A stretch of DNA of 20,880 nucleotides, taken from positions 107,694-128,573 of the forward strand of contig DKKL01000040.1 of assembly GCA_002455255.1 (NCBI GenBank), written 5' to 3'. The notes under the pieces are model-generated. The model ran no database searches. It was not told the origin of the DNA and saw nothing but the letters and a program-made list of their open reading frames with translations. Made by a program: the position numbers and the translations under genes. Positions 8,663-17,500 of the stretch are shown one piece after another (within the stretch, counting starts at the first letter, position 1; every line of letters starts with the position of its first letter). This stretch comes from Candidatus Tepidiaquacellales bacterium UBA6667 (GTDB taxonomy: Bacteria; Bacteroidota; Ignavibacteria; Tepidaquicellales; Tepidaquicellaceae).

Positions 8663-9466
8663 TTGGAAAATTCAAAAGTAATATCGTTTTTTGGACACTT
8701 TAAATTTTTAGTTCCTGTTGGATTAAATGCCTGGTTTCAGAAAATGGGTGATATATTTTATTTCATCGCAAGATTTTTTAAAGAACTTGTTGTTCCCAGA
8801 TATGAAATAAAAGAAACTATCAGACAATGTTTTGTGATAGGATATAAATCGCTTGGATTAGTAGGTATTACCGGATTTATTATTGGTTTAACTCTCACAT
8901 TACAGTCAATACCAACACTTTCAATATTTGGAGCACAATCATTAGTCCCATCTATGGTAGCAATTGCAGTATTCCGAGAAATTGGACCGGTAATAACCGC
9001 ATTAATTTTTGCGGGAAAAATCGGTTCGGGAATAGGTGCTGAACTTGGGTCTATGAAAGTTACAGAGCAAATTGATGCAATGGAAGTTTCCGGTACAAGC
9101 CCATTCAAGTATCTTGTGATAACAAGAGTTATAGCATCAACTTTAATGTTACCGATATTAATTTTTTTCGCAGATGCACTTGCAATGGTTGGCAGTTATA
9201 TTTCTTATAACTTACTTGAAACTGCTTCTGTTAGGTCATTCTTACTGATAGCTTTTCAGAATATTGGTTTTGCAGATATCGTTCCTGCAACAATCAAATC
9301 TGTTTTTTTTGGATTTTTCATTGGTATAATCGGATGTTATGAAGGTTATACTGCTGACAGGGGCACAGAAAGTGTCGGAATTGCCGCTAATACTGCCGTT
9401 GTATTGGCATCACTAAGTGTTATATTAATTGATATGATAGCTGTTCAAATCTCAAGTATATTCTAA
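8663..9466 (+). CDS. mlaE: MCE-type lipid ABC transporter permease (MlaE family)
   Basis: MlaE-family permeases form the membrane part of transporters that move phospholipids or other lipids between inner and outer membrane. The 267 residues show the family's amphipathic N-terminal helix followed by about five membrane helices. The very conserved central block is present: F-R-E-I-G-P-V-I-T-A-L, then G-A-E-L-G-S-M-K-V-T-E-Q-I-D-A-M-E-V. That block ends in the coupling region that contacts the ATPase. Translation starts at TTG (8663), directly after the upstream TAA. The next in-frame Met is well inside the protein, and the first residues already fit the family. There is no ribosome-binding site, so initiation probably depends on ribosomes finishing the preceding gene. 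mlaF and mlaD follow in the same order as in other MCE operons. Confidence 0.93.
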   Translation: MENSKVISFFGHFKFLVPVGLNAWFQKMGDIFYFIARFFKELVVPRYEIKETIRQCFVIGYKSLGLVGITGFIIGLTLTLQSIPTLSIFGAQSLVPSMVAIAVFREIGPVITALIFAGKIGSGIGAELGSMKVTEQIDAMEVSGTSPFKYLVITRVIASTLMLPILIFFADALAMVGSYISYNLLETASVRSFLLIAFQNIGFADIVPATIKSVFFGFFIGIIGCYEGYTADRGTESVGIAANTAVVLASLSVILIDMIAVQISSIF

Positions 9467-9476
9467 TATATAAAAT

Positions 9477-10220
9477 TTGACTGAGAATAAAGATAATATT
9501 GTTTTAAAAATCACAGGCGTTCACAAGGCATTTGGAAAAAAGGTTGTTCTAGAGAATATTAATTTGAATTTACATAAGAATGAAACTGTTGTTATATTAG
9601 GAAGGTCAGGAACAGGTAAATCAATTATTTTAAAATGTATTGTTGGTTTGATTACTCCTGACAGTGGTTCAATAGAAGTTAACGGAAAGAATACAAGTGA
9701 ATTGAGCGGTGAAGATTTAAATCATTTTAGAAGAGAAGTAGGATTTCTATTTCAGAGTGGTGCGTTATATGATTCTATCTCCGTAAGGGAAAATCTTGAA
9801 TTCCCTGTTGTCCGACAAAATAATTATGATGGTCATGACGTAACACCTGAGGTGAAAGAACAATTACAGAATGTTTCTCTTTTAGATTCGATTGATAAAA
9901 TGCCATCAGAACTTTCCGGTGGAATGAGAAAAAGAATTGGATTAGCCCGAACTTTAATGTTAAAACCAAATATAATATTATATGATGAACCAACAACAGG
10001 ACTTGATACATTTACTTCAAAAGAAATAAGTACATTGATAGTAAAAATGAAAGAAAAATACGGAGTTTCTTCAATAGTTATAACACATGATATGCCGTGT
10101 GCTAAAATGATTGCAGACAGAATAGTAATATTAAAGGATGGGAAATTTATTGCTCAGGGAACATATACAGAACTTTCAAATTCACAAGATGAGTTTATCA
10201 GCAGTTTTTTTTCATATTAA
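9477..10220 (+). CDS. mlaF: MCE-type lipid ABC transporter ATPase (MlaF family)
   Basis: This 247-residue cytoplasmic ATPase powers the MlaE permease. It has Walker A G-R-S-G-T-G-K-S at 42-49, a Q-loop (F-L-F-Q-S-G-A-L-Y-D) near residues 89-98, and the signature L-S-G-G-M at 146-150. Walker B I-L-Y-D-E-P includes D170 and E171, and the switch His lies in T-H-D-M. The Q-S-G-A-L-F/Y-D and L-S-G-G-M-R-K-R forms are characteristic of the MlaF branch rather than generic importers. The start is TTG at 9477, 10 bases after the mlaE stop. The first in-frame ATG is deep in the protein (around the signature), so an alternative start codon is required. It belongs with mlaE and mlaD as one transporter. 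Confidence 0.94.
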   Translation: MTENKDNIVLKITGVHKAFGKKVVLENINLNLHKNETVVILGRSGTGKSIILKCIVGLITPDSGSIEVNGKNTSELSGEDLNHFRREVGFLFQSGALYDSISVRENLEFPVVRQNNYDGHDVTPEVKEQLQNVSLLDSIDKMPSELSGGMRKRIGLARTLMLKPNIILYDEPTTGLDTFTSKEISTLIVKMKEKYGVSSIVITHDMPCAKMIADRIVILKDGKFIAQGTYTELSNSQDEFISSFFSY

Positions 10221-10229
10221 CAATTAAAT

Positions 10230-11294
10230 ATGGATACATCAAAAAAAATAAAATTAGGATTTTTTATCACAATCGGTTTAGGATTGTTTGTGATAGCGTT
10301 ATTTTACATTGGGAGTAAAGAAAATCTTTTTACTGCTACTATTATTTTAAATTCAGAATTTGAAGATGTAAGCGGATTAACAACCGGAAGTAATGTTACA
10401 TATTCCGGCATAAATATTGGGTCTGTTCAGAGTATTGATATACAAGGTTTTAATAAAGTTAGAGTTGTGATGAAAATTCAAAAAGATAAAAATCAATTTA
10501 TAAGAAAAGATTCACAGGTCTCAATAACTTCAACAGGTTTAGTAGGCAGTAAAATTGTTTCCATTTCATCCGGAAGTGATACATCAAAAATTGTAGAAAA
10601 CGGAGATTATTTAAAATCAATAAAACCAATAGATGTAGGCACTATATTAGACAACCTGAATAATTCAACCAAACAAGCAGATTCAATTGCAAAAGAAATC
10701 ACAAGTATAGTTTCAAAAGTAAACTCCGGAGCCGGTTCTTTAGGTGAGTTAATAAATAATAAAAGTTTATATCAAAATTTAGATTCAGCATTCACTTCAA
10801 TAGCCGGATATACAGAACAGGTGAATTTGGTAGCAAATAAAATGACCGGAATAATTGATCAGGTTTCAAACGAAGTAAATGTAGTAACAAAAGAAATCTC
10901 AAAAATTACAGCAAATATAGCCGGAATAACCGCTAAGCTAAATTCCGGTGAATCAGTTGTTGGTACACTTTTAACAGATACTGTTTTTGCAAATAATCTA
11001 AAAGATATTATAGTTAATACAAATTTAACTGTTAGAAATTTTGAAAGTGCCGCTTTTAAACTTGACCAAAATATGGAAGCGTTGAAACATAATTTTCTAT
11101 TTAAAGGATATTTTGAAGATTTAGGATATTGGGATAGTACCACTTATCAAAAACAATTAAATTTCAGAGTTGAGGAAATAGATAAACAAGCGATATATAT
11201 AAAGCAGCAACAGGAAATTTTGAAAAAACTGCAAACAAGATTGGAAGAGTTAGAAAGACAAGTTGATGAAAAAATGAAAAAAGATGGTGATTAA
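10230..11294 (+). CDS. mlaD: MCE domain protein, lipid-binding component of the MlaEF transporter (MlaD-like)
   Basis: MlaD-type proteins are anchored in the inner membrane and form hexameric rings that carry lipids across the periplasm. Residues 8-27 are a single hydrophobic anchor. Residues about 38-115 form the MCE domain, with V-S-G-L-T-T-G-S-N-V-T-Y-S-G-I-N-I-G-S-V and a later G-L-V-G-S-K-I-V-S-I. The remaining 240 residues are helical, rich in Asn, Thr, Ser and Lys. They include I-T-A-N-I-A-G-I-T-A-K-L-N-S-G, and the C-terminal 40 residues form a likely coiled coil (I-D-K-Q-A-I-Y onwards). The long tail makes it larger (354 residues) than E. coli MlaD (about 180), like many Bacteroidota MCE proteins with tube-like extensions. 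The ATG is 9 bases after mlaF. I see no separate MlaA, MlaB or MlaC here. Confidence 0.9.
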   Translation: MDTSKKIKLGFFITIGLGLFVIALFYIGSKENLFTATIILNSEFEDVSGLTTGSNVTYSGINIGSVQSIDIQGFNKVRVVMKIQKDKNQFIRKDSQVSITSTGLVGSKIVSISSGSDTSKIVENGDYLKSIKPIDVGTILDNLNNSTKQADSIAKEITSIVSKVNSGAGSLGELINNKSLYQNLDSAFTSIAGYTEQVNLVANKMTGIIDQVSNEVNVVTKEISKITANIAGITAKLNSGESVVGTLLTDTVFANNLKDIIVNTNLTVRNFESAAFKLDQNMEALKHNFLFKGYFEDLGYWDSTTYQKQLNFRVEEIDKQAIYIKQQQEILKKLQTRLEELERQVDEKMKKDGD

Positions 11295-11303
11295 ATATAT
11301 ATT

Positions 11304-11900
11304 ATGTTTAAAACATTCATAACATTATTTTTAGGCATTATTTTTTATTCCTGCTCTTCCGCACCGGAAATTACAAAAGAAGAAAGAGAAGAACGGGAAG
11401 AATATAAAGAGCCGGAAGTAAAATCAACCGGCAAAGGAAATCTGATTATTGAAACTGCTTTTGATGAACAAAAGAATAAAATGTATTCAAAATCGGAAGA
11501 TTCAATTTATTTATATTGGCTTAACAATCAACTTTTAATTCTTGGTTATCAATCAAGGTGCAACATATTTGCGATAAACACATTACACAAAGCCGGATTT
11601 AAATGCCCTGATGTAAACACTCTCACATATGATTTAATGGATACAACTCGGTTTCTTGATATAATGCCGGTTATCAGAATAAATGATTTAAACGAAATAG
11701 AAATTGGAGATTTGATAGTATGGAATGGACACGTAATAATATTTGAAAAGTTAGTAAAAATTAAAAATAAGAATTATGCACAGGCGATTTGGGCAGGAAC
11801 AAGGCAAGAAGATAACGGAGAAAATATTATGAACAATGTAATTTATGGTAAATATCCACTTGAAGGATATTTTATTATCCGTCGTCCGCAATATAAATGA
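11304..11900 (+). CDS. Lipoprotein with a putative NlpC/P60-like or CHAP-like Cys-His hydrolase domain
   Basis: The 198-residue protein has a lipoprotein signal: a hydrophobic stretch at residues 5-15 and F-Y-S-C with C17 as the likely lipidated Cys, followed by S-S-A-P. A linker rich in Glu, Lys and Arg (about residues 25-40) follows. From residue 70 the pattern resembles papain-like cell-wall hydrolases. R-C-N-I-F-A-I-N-T-L-H contains candidate catalytic C86 at the start of a helix. G-D-L-I-V-W-N-G-H-V-I-I-F contains candidate H143 in the typical G-D-x-x-x-W-x-G-H form. The third polar residue is not clear. This fits a peptidoglycan endopeptidase or amidase facing the periplasm, but the family label is inference from motifs. 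It is 9 bases after the MlaD-like gene and ends the string. A 102-base gap then precedes acpP. Confidence 0.62.
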   Translation: MFKTFITLFLGIIFYSCSSAPEITKEEREEREEYKEPEVKSTGKGNLIIETAFDEQKNKMYSKSEDSIYLYWLNNQLLILGYQSRCNIFAINTLHKAGFKCPDVNTLTYDLMDTTRFLDIMPVIRINDLNEIEIGDLIVWNGHVIIFEKLVKIKNKNYAQAIWAGTRQEDNGENIMNNVIYGKYPLEGYFIIRRPQYK

Positions 11901-11987
11901 TTTAAATTTTTAGTTTTATAAATTTTATGAACTTTAAAATCATAGAATTTATTACTATTTTACGAAAATATAACAAAAACAATATTT

Positions 11988-11994
11988 AAAGGAG
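11988..11994 (+). promoter_or_regulatory. Strong Shine-Dalgarno site of acpP
   Basis: AAAGGAG at 11988-11994 lies 8 bases before the acpP ATG at 12003. I find no confident promoter box in the 102-base gap, although a new transcript for this cluster would be expected there. Confidence 0.8.
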
Positions 11995-12002
11995 CTTAAA
12001 AA

Positions 12003-12248
12003 ATGACACAAGCCGAAATTCAAGAAAAAGTAAAACAGGCTATCATTGATAAATTAAACGTTGAAGAATCAAAAATTACTCCGGAAGCCTCATTTATAAA
12101 TGACTTAGGAGCTGATTCACTGGATACTGTTGAATTGGTTATGAAATTTGAAGAAGAATTTGATATAAAAATTCCAGATGAAGATGCTGAAAAAATCCAA
12201 TCTGTTGGTGCTGCCGTAACCTATATAGAAGATAAATTAAAAAGTTAA
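12003..12248 (+). CDS. acpP: Acyl carrier protein
   Basis: The 81-residue, very acidic protein carries growing acyl chains on a phosphopantetheine arm during fatty-acid synthesis. The attachment Ser is S39 in the D-L-G-A-D-S-L-D-T-V-E-L motif. The following helix V-M-K-F-E-E-E-F-D-I-K-I-P-D-E is the usual partner-recognition surface. Length and four-helix pattern match the family. The ATG is supported by AAAGGAG 8 bases upstream. fabF starts 4 bases after the stop, and rnc follows, a gene order widely conserved in bacteria. In that order ACP is elongated by the KAS II enzyme beside it. Confidence 0.97.
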   Translation: MTQAEIQEKVKQAIIDKLNVEESKITPEASFINDLGADSLDTVELVMKFEEEFDIKIPDEDAEKIQSVGAAVTYIEDKLKS

Positions 12249-12252
12249 TTTA

Positions 12253-13500
12253 ATGCGGAAAAGAGTTGTTGTCACCGGAATTGGTGTTGTTAGCCCTATT
12301 GGGTTAACTATTGACGAATTCTGGGCGAATCTTATAAATGGTGTTAGTGGTGTTAATAATATTACTTATTTTGATACTACTAATTTTGCTACCAAATTCG
12401 CAGCCGAATTAAAAAATTTTGATCCGGTAAACTATATGGATAAAAAACTCTCTCAAAGGGTTGATCCATTCACGCAATATGCACTTGCTGCAAGCAAAAT
12501 GGCTATGGCTGATTCAGGTTTAAATCTTGAAAAAATTGATCAGGACAGAGCCGGAGTAGTTTATGGTTCCGGTATTGGAGGTATGTGGACTTACGACAAA
12601 CAACAAAATAATTTAATAAATAGAGGTGGAGTTCCTGATAGAATCAGTCCGTTTTTTATTCCAATGTTAATTGCTGATATTGCAGCAGGAAGAATTTCAA
12701 TGGAGTATGGTTTAAAAGGACCTAACTATGCAACTATTTCAGCCTGCACTACTTCAGCTCACTCGATTATTGACTCAGTTATGATTATTCAAAGAGGCGA
12801 TGCTGATATTATGGTTACGGGTGGTTCAGAAGCAGTCATCTGTCCTATGGGTGTTGGTGGATTCAATGCTATGAAAGCCCTATCAACAAGAAATGATGAG
12901 CCACAAAAAGCATCAAGACCATTCGATAAAACGAGAGATGGATTTGTAATGGGTGAAGGCGGAGCAACTTTAGTTTTAGAAACTATGGAACATGCACTAA
13001 ACAGAGGTGCAAAAATTTATGCAGAAATAACGGGAATTGGAATGACTGCAGATGCACATCATATAACTGAACCTGCTCCTGGAGGTTCAGGTGTTGCTAA
13101 AGCAATGCAAATTGCTATTAAAGATTCAGGGATTTCTGCAAATGATATTGATGTCGTAAATGCACATGGAACATCAACTTATTACAATGATAAAAACGAA
13201 ACAGAAGCTATTAAAACTGTTTTTGGTGAAAGAGCTTTTGAAATACCGGTACATTCAGTAAAATCTATGATAGGTCATCTTTTAGGTGCTGCCGGTGCAA
13301 TTGAAGCAATTGCTGCAACTTTAACTATTCGAGATGGTATTATCCCTCCAACTATTAATTATCAGGAAAAAGATCCTGAATGCGATTTATTTTATGTCCC
13401 AAATACGAGTATTAAAAAGGAAGTTAAAACTGTTATCTCTGATAATTCCGGATTTGGTGGACATAATACGGCTATCGTTTTCAAAAAATTTGAAGAATAA
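12253..13500 (+). CDS. fabF: 3-oxoacyl-[acyl-carrier-protein] synthase II (KAS II)
   Basis: FabF condenses malonyl-ACP with acyl-ACP to lengthen fatty acids. The 415 residues match the family length, and the Cys-His-His triad is visible. C165 lies in T-I-S-A-C-T-T-S, H305 in V-N-A-H-G-T-S-T and H342 in K-S-M-I-G-H-L-L-G-A-A-G-A. The N-terminus V-V-V-T-G-I-G-V-V-S-P-I-G and the C-terminal N-S-G-F-G-G-H-N-T-A are both typical. It begins 4 bases after acpP, so it is almost certainly co-transcribed and translationally coupled. No anomalies are seen. Confidence 0.97.
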   Translation: MRKRVVVTGIGVVSPIGLTIDEFWANLINGVSGVNNITYFDTTNFATKFAAELKNFDPVNYMDKKLSQRVDPFTQYALAASKMAMADSGLNLEKIDQDRAGVVYGSGIGGMWTYDKQQNNLINRGGVPDRISPFFIPMLIADIAAGRISMEYGLKGPNYATISACTTSAHSIIDSVMIIQRGDADIMVTGGSEAVICPMGVGGFNAMKALSTRNDEPQKASRPFDKTRDGFVMGEGGATLVLETMEHALNRGAKIYAEITGIGMTADAHHITEPAPGGSGVAKAMQIAIKDSGISANDIDVVNAHGTSTYYNDKNETEAIKTVFGERAFEIPVHSVKSMIGHLLGAAGAIEAIAATLTIRDGIIPPTINYQEKDPECDLFYVPNTSIKKEVKTVISDNSGFGGHNTAIVFKKFEE

Positions 13501-13524
13501 TTCGATTATCCTGAATATCACGTA

Positions 13525-14370
13525 ATGTTTAAAATTCTAAAAAATCTTAAAAAAAGTTTTCCTTTCTTTAGAAAGAAAAAATCTAAACCTGAAGAAATTG
13601 AAGTTCTCCCTTCCAGACTTATCAGAAAAATTGATTTTGAAAAATTTCAAAATGCAATTCACTATAAAATTATTAACCCTGAATTTTTTGTTACCGCTTT
13701 AACTCACAGATCATATATCAAAATAAGAAAAGAAACTTTAAAACCCGGTCTTGTATCTAATGAAAGACTTGAGTTTTTAGGAGATGCCGTTTTAGATTTA
13801 GTTGTGGCTGAATATTTATATAAAAATTTTCCATTAAACGAAGAAGGTGACCTTACAAAATTCAGATCTATCCTTGTGAACAAAAGATTTTTGGCAGAAC
13901 GTGCAAAAGTTTTAAAACTTCAAGAGTTTATATTAGCTTCTTACACAGCATTAAAATCAATTGAAGAAGGATATGATGCAATATTAGCAGATGCGTATGA
14001 ATCTTTAATAGGTGCAATTTTTTTAGATTCGGGTTATACCGCAGCAAAAGAATTTATTAATGAAGAAATTTTTATAAAACTTGATATAAAGTGGCTCGAC
14101 CAGTTTGATGAAAATCATAAAAGTAAATTTCTTGAATATGCTCAGGCAAATACTGATTTTATACCCGAATATAAGGTTATAGATCAGGAAGGTCCGGAAC
14201 ATAATAAATTATTTACTGTTGAAGTATATTTAAACAACAGAAGTTTAGGAATAGGAAAAGGAAAGTCAAAGAAACAAGCAGAACAGGAAGCAGCAAAAAA
14301 CGCATTACAAAATTTAGATGTGATAGAAGGTATGGGTTTAAAAAAACATTCTAAAAAACATATAAATTGA
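13525..14370 (+). CDS. rnc: Ribonuclease III
   Basis: RNase III cuts double-stranded RNA, including rRNA precursors. The 281 residues contain the signature N-E-R-L-E-F-L-G-D-A-V-L-D at 79-91, with metal-binding E80, E83 and D87. The second acidic pair, D156 and E159, sits in D-A-Y-E-S-L-I-G-A-I. A C-terminal double-stranded-RNA-binding domain spans roughly 196-264 and includes the K-G-K-S-K-K-Q-A-E-Q-E-A-A motif. Compared with E. coli (226 residues) it has a basic N-terminal extension of about 40 residues with K-K-K and F-F-R-K-K-K patches, and a short Lys/His tail. It follows fabF by 24 bases, matching the conserved acpP-fabF-rnc order. Confidence 0.96.
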   Translation: MFKILKNLKKSFPFFRKKKSKPEEIEVLPSRLIRKIDFEKFQNAIHYKIINPEFFVTALTHRSYIKIRKETLKPGLVSNERLEFLGDAVLDLVVAEYLYKNFPLNEEGDLTKFRSILVNKRFLAERAKVLKLQEFILASYTALKSIEEGYDAILADAYESLIGAIFLDSGYTAAKEFINEEIFIKLDIKWLDQFDENHKSKFLEYAQANTDFIPEYKVIDQEGPEHNKLFTVEVYLNNRSLGIGKGKSKKQAEQEAAKNALQNLDVIEGMGLKKHSKKHIN

Positions 14371-14380
14371 ATTTTAAGTC

Positions 14381-14411
14381 TTGATTTTAATTTAGAAGTA
14401 TTTTAATTTTG
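14381..14411 (+). promoter_or_regulatory. Candidate Bacteroidota-type promoter ahead of porU
   Basis: TAATTTTG at 14404-14411 matches TAnnTTTG exactly, and a TTG lies 20 bases upstream at 14381-14383, within the spacing described for Bacteroidota -33/-7 promoters. It is just after the rnc stop and would give porU an untranslated leader of roughly 180 bases containing the hairpin at 14500-14548. The sequence alone cannot separate it from chance in AT-rich DNA. Confidence 0.4.
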
Positions 14412-14499
14412 TAGCATAAATTAATTAAAGAAAGGCAAAAATATAATATACTTGCGACTTTTTTAAAAACGTTAAAATTTTAAATTGACAACTAACATT

Positions 14500-14548
14500 A
14501 AAAACCATTTATAAGGGTTCACAAATTGAACTTTAATAAATGGTTTTT
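14500..14548 (+). terminator. Long imperfect hairpin between rnc and porU (terminator or leader attenuator)
   Basis: AAAAACCATTTAT at 14500-14512 is the exact reverse complement of ATAAATGGTTTTT at 14536-14548. Inside it, GTTCA (14517-14521) pairs with TGAAC (14527-14531) around the loop CAAAT. The arms between allow A-T and two G-T pairs with a single A-A mismatch, so the structure can run for about 21 pairs. The T-run at the end belongs to the stem, making it look like a bidirectional terminator for the acpP-fabF-rnc transcript. If the promoter at 14381-14411 is real, the hairpin instead lies in the porU leader and could attenuate it. Confidence 0.65.
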
Positions 14549-14553
14549 CATTT

Positions 14554-14587
14554 AAGAAGGAAGCTAATGTATATTATTACTGATTAA
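14554..14587 (+). promoter_or_regulatory. Shine-Dalgarno site with a six-codon leader ORF upstream of porU
   Basis: AAGAAGGAAG at 14554-14563 is the only good ribosome-binding site before porU. It is spaced for an ATG at 14567 rather than for the porU ATG at 14597. The short frame encodes M-Y-I-I-T-D and stops with TAA at 14585-14587, in frame with porU and 9 bases before its ATG. It may deliver ribosomes to porU by re-initiation. The alternative is that the spacing is accidental and the porU start is recognised directly. Confidence 0.45.
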
Positions 14588-14596
14588 ATCAAAACC

Positions 14597-17500
14597 ATGA
14601 AAAAAAATAAAATCATTTCTTTAGTTTTAACTGTAATCGCCATTAATTTATTAATTGCTGATAATTTAACTGCAAATAATAAATTTAAAATCATTGCTTC
14701 TAATAATTCTTATGTGGAGTTCGAAATCTATCCCGATTTCACAAATGGAGTTATTATTCCAAATTCGCATAGTTATACCAAAAATTTTGGTAAACCGGAT
14801 GTAAATTATCTATCGTTTCCGGTTTTTTTACCGAGTGATAAAAATAACAAAGTGGATATCTTAGATGTTAAATTTGTTGATGAACAAAATATTGAGATAA
14901 GACCTGTTCCAACTCCAAAAAGAGTCAATGGGAAAAAAGATTGGAAATTGGAATATATTAAAGATGAAAATACTTATAACTCAAATAATTTTTATCCGGC
15001 TAATCTATCAGAATTTGTTTATTCAGGTGAATTAAGAAATAAATATTATGGACACGCTTTGGTTAATCCTGTTCAGTATAATCCTGTCAGTAAAACTGCC
15101 AGAAAATATACTTATTTAAGAATCAGGATTTCTTTTGGTGGAAATCCATTAATCGCAAATAGAAATTTATCTTATGATGAAGCTGCATTATTATATTATG
15201 CGGCTATTAATTCAGATGTATCTATGAATTGGAGCACTGAAAATGATTTAAAACTTAGAGATAATGGTATAATGAATAGTATATTTGCTTCCGGTGATTT
15301 TTATAAAATCGAAATCAGACAAACCGGAATATATAAACTGGATAGAGCTGCATTACAAAGTGCCGGATTACCTGTTGGAAATTTAGACCCGAGAACAATT
15401 AAAATTTATGGAAATGACGGTAAACCTGTCCCTTACGAAAATGAATCAGATTACCCTGTTGACCCTAAAGAGGTTGCTATATTTGTATCCGGTGAAGGGG
15501 ATGGTCAGTTTAATGAAGGTGATTATGTAGCATTCTACGGTAAATCACCTGCCGATTGGAAATATGACCCGATTAATAAAAGATGGAGTCATTATCTAAA
15601 TCCATATTCAATTTCAAATTATTATTATATAACTTTCGGTGGTGCAAACGGAAAGAGAATGTCTGTTCAGAATTCTATAAATAATCCCGGTGTACCTGTA
15701 ATGAATGATTTTGAAGATAAGATATTTGAAAATCCTGAAGTAAATAATCTTGGTGCTACCGGGACTGTATGGGTTAGTCAAAGAATTGATAATCGGGATG
15801 GATTAAATTTTTCAAAGGAACTGAAGGGTTATATATCAGGCTCAAATTTACAACTTCGTTCATTATTCGGAAACGGATCTTCCAGCTCTGCTCTGTTTGA
15901 AGTTAAAGACCAAAGTTCAAACTTCTTGCAGACTATCCCCATATCAGGTATCTTTGATGAATTTTCACATATAAATTATTATAATCTGCCAAATGGGTTA
16001 ATTGCAAATTACTCATTAAGCGGTACAAATATTTCAAGATTTAGTATTAATTTACCTGCTCAATATAACAGTAATACAGTTTTCGGTTATATGGAAAATT
16101 TTGAAATTCACTATAGAAGAAGTTTAGCAAGTGTTGAAGATAATACACTTAGATTTGTAACTGTAGATTCTAATTCTACACTTGAATACAGATTATCCGG
16201 ATTTGGGAACAATGATGTTAAATTTTTTGATATAACTTCACATCCTGATGTTTCAATCATTAATCCGATTTCTTCAAGCGGTGGGAATGCGAATATTCAA
16301 GTTTCAATTACATCAGGCGAACCAAAAGAATTTATTGCTATCGGTGGAAACACTTTCAAAACTCCTGTTTCTATTTCCGGCAAAATTGCAAATCAAAATT
16401 TAAAAGCAATTCAAGGTGGTGCAACTTTTTTAATTATTTCTCCCACAGAATTTCTCTCCCCTGCTAATGAGTTAAAAGCGTTGAGAGAAAGAACAGGACC
16501 TAACTATTTAAAAACTGAAGTAATTGATGTAAATAAAATCTATAATGAATTTTCAGGAGGTATTCCTGATCCGGTTGCAATTAAAAAATTCTTAAGATAT
16601 TCTTATCAAAATTGGGATTTAAAACCTGTTTATGTATTGTTCTACGGAGACGGTTCTTATGATTATAAAAATATTTATAATCTGAATGTAAAAAATTTCT
16701 TACCCCCAATCGAACTTGATACTTATGATCAAAACGAAATTTATTCATATCCGAGTGATGATTTTTTTGTTGAGTTAACTGAAAATTCACCAAGACCTGT
16801 TGCCGGTATTCCCGATATGGCAGTAGGAAGATTAAATGTCAATTCCCTATCTGAAGCTAATGATGTTTTTGAAAAAATTGCAAATTATGAAAAACCTTCG
16901 AATAATGGATTGTGGAAGAAGAAAATTATGTATGTGGCAGATGACGGTTGGACAACAACATATACCCAAGGTGAAGAAGGTGCATTACATACTGCTCAGT
17001 GTGAAACAGTTGCAGAACTGTGTACATCACCTGATTTTGAAAAAGAAAAAATATATTTAGTAAATTATCCTTCCATCATAACTCCACAGGGCAGAAGAAA
17101 ACCCGGTGTGAATGAAGCGATTATTCAAGGTTGGAATGAAGGAAGACTTATAATAAATTATGTTGGTCACGGTAGTACAGACTTGTGGGCTCATGAACAG
17201 GTATTTGACAGAGCATCTACAATACCTCAATTGAATAACGGTTATCAGTTGCCTCTTGTAACTATTGCAAGTTGTGACCTCGCAAGATGGGATGACCCGT
17301 TTAATATTTCTGCTGCAGAGCAGTTAGTAAATAAACCTGCAGGTGGAGCAATAGCAGTTATAGCAGCAACAAGACCTGTTTACTCCGGTCCAAACGCTGC
17401 TTTTAATGAAGAGCTTTGGAGAAATATGATATTCAAAAAAGATACTCTCCACTATCCTATCAGATTAGGAATGGCTTTGTTTATAACCAAACAAGTTCCA

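Noticed and set aside
11901..12002. Promoter or terminator in the gap between the lipoprotein gene and acpP
   Set aside because: The stretch is AT-rich with short partial repeats only. No box close to TAnnTTTG with a matching upstream TTG, and no stem followed by a T-run, could be found.
14485..14515. TTGACA at 14485-14490 followed by TATAAG at 14510-14515, resembling a sigma-70 promoter of E. coli type
   Set aside because: The 19-base spacer is suboptimal, the -10 falls inside the hairpin stem, and Bacteroidota-type primary sigma factors do not use this consensus.
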